Source of the DNA: a virus | Virus record (IMG/VR): IMGVR_UViG_3300044634_004833 | Coordinates: 1-64,000 of that record | Strand: one strand, 5' to 3' | DNA: 64,000 nt | Part shown: positions 60,440 to 64,000 of the stretch, piece by piece | Numbering within the stretch: the first letter of the stretch is position 1 | Layout of the letters: each line of letters starts with the position of its first letter | Translations under genes and position numbers: made by a program | Notes under the pieces: model-generated | The model's database searches: none | What the model was told of the DNA's origin: nothing | The model's input: the letters and a program-made list of their open reading frames with translations, nothing else

Positions 60440-60505
60440 ATTTTATTTAGAATTGAATTGAATATATTTTCAAGTTAAAATTTAATAAGGAAAGAGGATT
60501 TTAAA

Positions 60506-60775
60506 ATGGGAAATGATCCAGAATTTTATAGGCGAATTTCTGATTTAGAACAAATTTCAACTACATTGAGTGCTGTTGCAAATATTCTGGCCGCATATTT
60601 TAAATCTTTAGTTGATGCAGGATTTTGTAAAAAGGATGCTTTGAAGCTTACTATATCTTATCAAGAAATACTATTAAAAAATGCATTAGAATCAATAAAA
60701 GATCAAGCAATAGAAGATGAAGACGAAGATGATGATTATACTGAAGGAGATGATGATGAATATTCTACAAATTGA
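60506..60775 (+). CDS. Hypothetical protein with acidic tail
   Basis: An 89-residue helical protein with an Asp/Glu-rich C-terminal tail (residues 70-88). GGAAAGAGGATTT precedes the start. Unknown family. The next gene overlaps it. Confidence 0.65.
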   Translation: MGNDPEFYRRISDLEQISTTLSAVANILAAYFKSLVDAGFCKKDALKLTISYQEILLKNALESIKDQAIEDEDEDDDYTEGDDDEYSTN

Positions 60776-61037
60776 AAATGGAAAACATATTTGCGGAGAT
60801 ATAAATTGTGAGGAGTGTTGTCATGGTTATCCAGCCAAATGTCAATGTGGGGGCTTAATTCATGCAGAACATCTTGGATCTCATGCCGTTACCAGAGATA
60901 ATCCTTTTGGAATAAAGTGTTTGTGCGATAAATGCGGCGGCAGATTTATGCGTGTTTTTAGGAATAATAGAGGGGTAAGGAATCGTGCATTACATAACTC
61001 CAGACCTAATCAATCAAATCAACACCGAGGAAGGTGA
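60756..61037 (+). CDS. Zinc-ribbon-like hypothetical protein
   Basis: A 93-residue protein with many Cys: CGDINCEECC, CQCGG, and CLCDKCGG, likely one or two zinc sites. ATG 60756 is preferred after GAAGGAG (60744-60750); two ATGs just before it are alternatives. The C-terminus is basic. It overlaps the next gene by 53 bases. Confidence 0.65.
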   Translation: MNILQIENGKHICGDINCEECCHGYPAKCQCGGLIHAEHLGSHAVTRDNPFGIKCLCDKCGGRFMRVFRNNRGVRNRALHNSRPNQSNQHRGR

Positions 61038-61464
61038 TGATCTTGAAAAGTTATGGAATGAGAAAATTGATTCGTTGATTAATAATTCCAATAGGATTAA
61101 AGATTATCTTCCTATAAACGCTAGAAAATTTATGGAAACTTATGATTTCATGAATTTTACGGCATTTTGTCGATCTTCAAGTTTTTATAGGGATGAATAT
61201 GCTTTTGTAATTGGAGATGCTTCTTCAGAAGAAATATACATGATTTCTTATCAAATACCAAAAGATGTCAATCCTTCTGTTGAAACATTTGAAGGAAGGG
61301 GTTTTGGCCAGTCAGAAATAGCAATTTGGCTTTACGACGAGTTTCATTATAAAAAAAGTTATTTTGAACATCATGTTATTTTTAGTGATGGCGCAAGTTA
61401 TATTATACCATTCACTAATTTTTCTTGTCGAAAAACATCTTGGTTTGCAGAATTTGGAGATTAA
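60985..61464 (+). CDS. Hypothetical protein
   Basis: A 159-residue protein starting at GTG 60985 (TAAGGAATC upstream). Alpha/beta, aromatic-rich, of unknown family. It is followed closely by the HNH gene. Confidence 0.6.
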   Translation: MHYITPDLINQINTEEGDDLEKLWNEKIDSLINNSNRIKDYLPINARKFMETYDFMNFTAFCRSSSFYRDEYAFVIGDASSEEIYMISYQIPKDVNPSVETFEGRGFGQSEIAIWLYDEFHYKKSYFEHHVIFSDGASYIIPFTNFSCRKTSWFAEFGD

Positions 61465-61467
61465 AGT

Positions 61468-62121
61468 TTGTTTACAAGATCAGTAGATATGTTAATGCTT
61501 CCCAAGCTTACCAAACCAGTATTGATTTTAAACAAGAACTGGACAGCAATAGGAACGGCTCCTGTTTATAAGGTGCTGAATTTACTTTTGTCTGGACCGC
61601 CAAAAGCTGAAGTTATTGATGAAAGTTGTGTTCCATATACATGGGAAGAATGGTCTAAAATTAAACCTCCGAAAGACTCTGAAGAAGCAATTCATACTGT
61701 AAATTACATTTTTAGAATACCTGAGATTATTAAGTTGAATAAGTATGACAGGTATCCAAGGCAATTAATTATATTTTCTAGGGCTAATATTTTTAGGCGA
61801 GATGATTACCGATGTCAGTATTGTGGAATTAAGCCAGGTAGCGAAGAGCTTACTATTGATCATATTTTGCCAAAATCAAAGGGCGGCAAAACAACATGGA
61901 CAAATTGTGTATTAAGTTGTGTTGAATGTAACTCTATTAAAGGAGACTATTTGTTAGATAAGGTCAAGAATAAAAAATTCCCTTCTGGAATGAAATTATT
62001 TAAAGACCCAAGGAAGCCCAAAATACGAGATTTTAAATTTCATATACATTATAAATCTTGGGAACAATGGCTTGATGCAGCGTACTGGAATATAGAATTG
62101 GAGAATGAAAATGCCCGTTGA
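61468..62121 (+). CDS. HNH endonuclease
   Basis: A 217-residue protein with a clear HNH domain: CQYCGI (about 112), LTIDHILPKSKGG (the catalytic His, about 128), TNCVLSCVECNSIKGD. The N-terminal 100 residues match the bacterial/phage HNH family that begins with VLILNKNWTAIG. TTG at 61468 or a later ATG at 61489 starts it. It may be a free-standing homing-type nuclease or a repair/restriction enzyme; no target can be named. Confidence 0.82.
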   Translation: MFTRSVDMLMLPKLTKPVLILNKNWTAIGTAPVYKVLNLLLSGPPKAEVIDESCVPYTWEEWSKIKPPKDSEEAIHTVNYIFRIPEIIKLNKYDRYPRQLIIFSRANIFRRDDYRCQYCGIKPGSEELTIDHILPKSKGGKTTWTNCVLSCVECNSIKGDYLLDKVKNKKFPSGMKLFKDPRKPKIRDFKFHIHYKSWEQWLDAAYWNIELENENAR

Positions 62122-62356
62122 AAATCATAGAGTTTTTGATAATTTTTATTTTGTAAATGATAGGGTTGTTATAAATATAAATCAAGTTACTCATGGCGAA
62201 GTAATTAACGACCCAATGAATCCTGCAAGGCATTACGCTTTATATTTTACAAAGCAATCAAGTGCTGATAGAATTTTTCTTAACAAAGAAGAATCTGTTA
62301 AATTTTTAGCATACGTTAGTAAAACAGAAGTTTTGGAAACTTTTTATCGTGAATGA
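62105..62356 (+). CDS. Hypothetical protein
   Basis: An 83-residue protein of unknown family, beta-rich, possibly starting at ATG 62111 behind GGAGAATG. Overlaps both neighbours. Confidence 0.6.
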   Translation: MKMPVENHRVFDNFYFVNDRVVININQVTHGEVINDPMNPARHYALYFTKQSSADRIFLNKEESVKFLAYVSKTEVLETFYRE

Positions 62357-63128
62357 ACTGCAACCGAATAATATAGCTGTTAAAAAAGTAATATATAAAA
62401 ATATAAGTCAGCCTCAGAAAATAAAGCTGAGTATAGTATTACCATTTTATAAAAAATTAGATATTTGTAGTAACTTAATTGATTCAATTTACAACAAATC
62501 TTTATATATTGATTTTGAAATAATTGCCGTAAGCGATGATACTGCTAATTTGGGAACCGAACAATTTTTTAGTAATATACCCAGAGCTAAGTATTTTTGC
62601 ACCCAAAAAAACAAGGGTTTTGGACATGCAGTTAATTTAGGTTTAGAAAAAGCTAACAATGAATTAGTTTGTATAATGCATAGTGATACAGTTGTGACAG
62701 AACAAAAAATGTTTGCAAACTTGGTTAATGATTTGTTATCTTTAAAAAATCAAGGTGTTGTGACAGTTAGTGCGACAACAAATAATTTTATGTCTAAAGA
62801 ATTTGTTTCTTACCAGCAAAATGAGTCGGCAGATTTAGATCCTGTGATTATACAGAGGCCATCTCCATTTATTTGTACTATGGGATATAAAACAATTTTA
62901 TTAAAGGCAGGCGGATTTCCAGAATACCCATTTTGTTGGTTTGAAGGCGATATGATGGGGGCAAGATTGGCTAAGCTAGGTTATAAGCAAGCTATATCCA
63001 AACGTGCTTTTGTAAAGCACTTAGGCGGCGCAACTGTATTGGATTTAATAAAAAATAATTCATCTGCAAAAACCACAATTGCTGAGAATTTTAAATTATA
63101 TAAAAGGGATTTGGAAATTTTGGTTTGA
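62349..63128 (+). CDS. GT2-like glycosyltransferase
   Basis: A 259-residue family 2 glycosyltransferase: LSIVLPFYKKLDICSNLIDS, FEIIAVSDD, NKGFGHAVNLGLEKA, CIMHSDTVVT (metal site) and FPFCWFEGD-like acceptor region. It resembles the protein at 40890 in size. Acceptor and donor unknown; supports a phage glycosylation activity. Confidence 0.8.
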   Translation: MNELQPNNIAVKKVIYKNISQPQKIKLSIVLPFYKKLDICSNLIDSIYNKSLYIDFEIIAVSDDTANLGTEQFFSNIPRAKYFCTQKNKGFGHAVNLGLEKANNELVCIMHSDTVVTEQKMFANLVNDLLSLKNQGVVTVSATTNNFMSKEFVSYQQNESADLDPVIIQRPSPFICTMGYKTILLKAGGFPEYPFCWFEGDMMGARLAKLGYKQAISKRAFVKHLGGATVLDLIKNNSSAKTTIAENFKLYKRDLEILV

Positions 63129-63132
63129 GAAG

Positions 63133-63160
63133 TTGTATTTGCTTTTGGTTTCCCTATAAT
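63133..63160 (+). promoter_or_regulatory. Sigma70-like promoter before the ParB-like gene
   Basis: TTGTAT (63133-63138), 16 bases, TATAAT (63155-63160). It lies 48 bases before the ATG at 63209, with GAGAGGGTTTG as a likely binding site. Confidence 0.5.
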
Positions 63161-63208
63161 TTCATCCGGTGTCACATTTCGTTTATTTGGGATTGAGAGG
63201 GTTTGGAC

Positions 63209-64000
63209 ATGGATGCCAATATAAAGAATGGAATTAAAAAGAACTTGGTGGCCGACAATCTTTACTCTGTTTCGTTTGAGGATATCAAAAAAGATAGTTT
63301 TGAACTCAAAGAAAAAGGGTTCGATTTTTCTAATCCTAGGATTATTTGCGAAACTTTTAATTCATCGCCAGTAGGCATGAACCAAGATGAAATGGAATAT
63401 CTTAAAGAATCCATTCAAAGAAAGGGTTTGTTGACCCCTCTTATTGCTAGGGCTAATGGCGAACAGATAACTCTTATTAATGGCCATCGTCGATACTTGG
63501 CTATTGAAGAACTGATTAAAGAGAATGCTGAATGTTTTGACATGAATACTGGCAAACTTATTCCTGCTAAAGAACTATACGAAAACGTTCTTGTTCGCAT
63601 TTTCGAAAATGCGACAGATATTGACTCTTATCATTTGGCTTTTGAAGAAGACAAAACCAAAATTAAGTTTGGTCATGGTGTTGAATACAAGTTTGTTGAT
63701 TACTGTATTGAAAAGAAAGTAGAAGATTCTAAAATTTTATTAATGACTGGAAATACTCAAGCATGGCTTGATGGTGTAAAAAGTCTTTTGAAAAAACTCG
63801 ATGGCTCTCATCCAATAGACTACGAGGTTAGAGATTGTGTTTTTAACGAAAAGATGAGCATTGCAGCAGCTAGGGTTTTGTCGGATATAGAAAATGCCGA
63901 AGATAAATCTAAAGCATTTAAAGAAGCACAGCAGGCAGCTCAAGCCGAAGCAAATGCCAAGATTGAAAAATTAGGCAAGCAATTAAAAAACATTCGCAAG
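63209..64000 (+). CDS. ParB-like protein (partial)
   Basis: The first 264 residues of a protein that runs off the window. Residues 70-110 match the ParB N-terminal domain: LKESIQRKGLLTPLIARANG and INGHRRYLAIEEL (the G-x-RR box). The visible C-terminal part becomes a Glu/Ala/Lys helix. ParB-like proteins bind centromere-like DNA, hydrolyse CTP or cut DNA; phages use them in several ways. The absence of a stop before 64000 is due to the window edge. Confidence 0.75.
   Translation, partial: MDANIKNGIKKNLVADNLYSVSFEDIKKDSFELKEKGFDFSNPRIICETFNSSPVGMNQDEMEYLKESIQRKGLLTPLIARANGEQITLINGHRRYLAIEELIKENAECFDMNTGKLIPAKELYENVLVRIFENATDIDSYHLAFEEDKTKIKFGHGVEYKFVDYCIEKKVEDSKILLMTGNTQAWLDGVKSLLKKLDGSHPIDYEVRDCVFNEKMSIAAARVLSDIENAEDKSKAFKEAQQAAQAEANAKIEKLGKQLKNIRK

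Noticed and set aside
62166-62173. TATAAATA box as a late promoter
   Set aside because: It is inside the coding sequence of the gene at 62105 and no gene starts soon after it on that strand.
1-64000. Bacterial chromosome origin of the window, suggested by PrkA, SpoVR, HldE and DnaJ
   Set aside because: The dense small unknown genes, phage nucleotide enzymes, giant fibres and capsid-type tags fit a large phage better; a plasmid or integrated phage cannot be fully excluded.

Overview
The window is a strongly AT-rich, very densely coded stretch, mostly on the + strand with overlapping or near-touching genes and almost no empty DNA. The gene content points to a large (jumbo) tailed bacteriophage. 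It has phage-type nucleotide metabolism (ThyX, dNMP kinase, dUTPase), a bacterial-type DnaE replicase, PhoH, a Hel308-like helicase, giant RCC1/kelch/Asp-box adhesins, many small unknown genes and two TnpB elements. It also has an unusually rich set of host-takeover genes: translation factor IF-3, ribosomal protein S21, peptide deformylase, GroES and DnaJ. HldE (ADP-heptose synthesis) and several sugar-transferase-like proteins suggest a Gram-negative host, but the host cannot be fixed from sequence alone. A megaplasmid is the alternative and is less likely. Stop codons are used in the standard way.

Layout. 1-1.5 kb: a TnpB element whose right end has replaced the 3' end of a neighbouring gene. 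1.8-6.4 kb: helicase, small unknowns, dNMP kinase and a zinc-finger/TnsA-like nuclease. 6.4-9 kb: several small proteins with a shared N-terminal tag, and thyX. 9-11.9 kb: a minus-strand operon with two exported proteins and a papain-like protease. 12-15.2 kb: hldE, two tagged small proteins and a tagged ArdC-like antirestriction protein. 15.3-21.4 kb: an operon holding PrkA kinase, YeaH/YhbH and SpoVR homologues. 21.5-28 kb: DnaE split into two genes with 2OG-Fe(II) oxygenases between them. 28-35 kb: small unknowns, two glycosyltransferase-like proteins, S21 and peptide deformylase. 35-39 kb: a probable virion protein, IF-3, GroES and DnaJ. 39.5-42.3 kb: dUTPase, a GT2 glycosyltransferase and PhoH. 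42.3-55 kb: two adhesins of 1024 and 3159 residues joined internally by Thr/Ser-rich linkers. 55-57.7 kb: an amidoligase cluster. 57.9-59.3 kb: an IS607-like HTH plus TnpB unit. 59.3-64 kb: small genes, an HNH nuclease, a GT2 glycosyltransferase and a ParB-like gene running off the end.

Main discovery. At least ten otherwise unrelated proteins begin with a short tag, F-x-x-(F/W/Y)-(I/L/M/F), in most cases followed within about 10 residues by a Glu in an (I/L/M/F)-x-E-like context. This closely resembles the capsid-targeting sequence of phage T4 internal head proteins, which the prohead protease removes. One tagged protein is an ArdC-like antirestriction protein. I infer a set of proteins packaged in the capsid and injected with the DNA, including an anti-defence protein. 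Five of these genes, and about five others, also have a TATAAT/TAAATA box only 2-7 bases before the ATG and no Shine-Dalgarno sequence, which suggests leaderless transcripts. The phage also encodes IF-3 and S21, two components that affect start-site choice on ribosomes.
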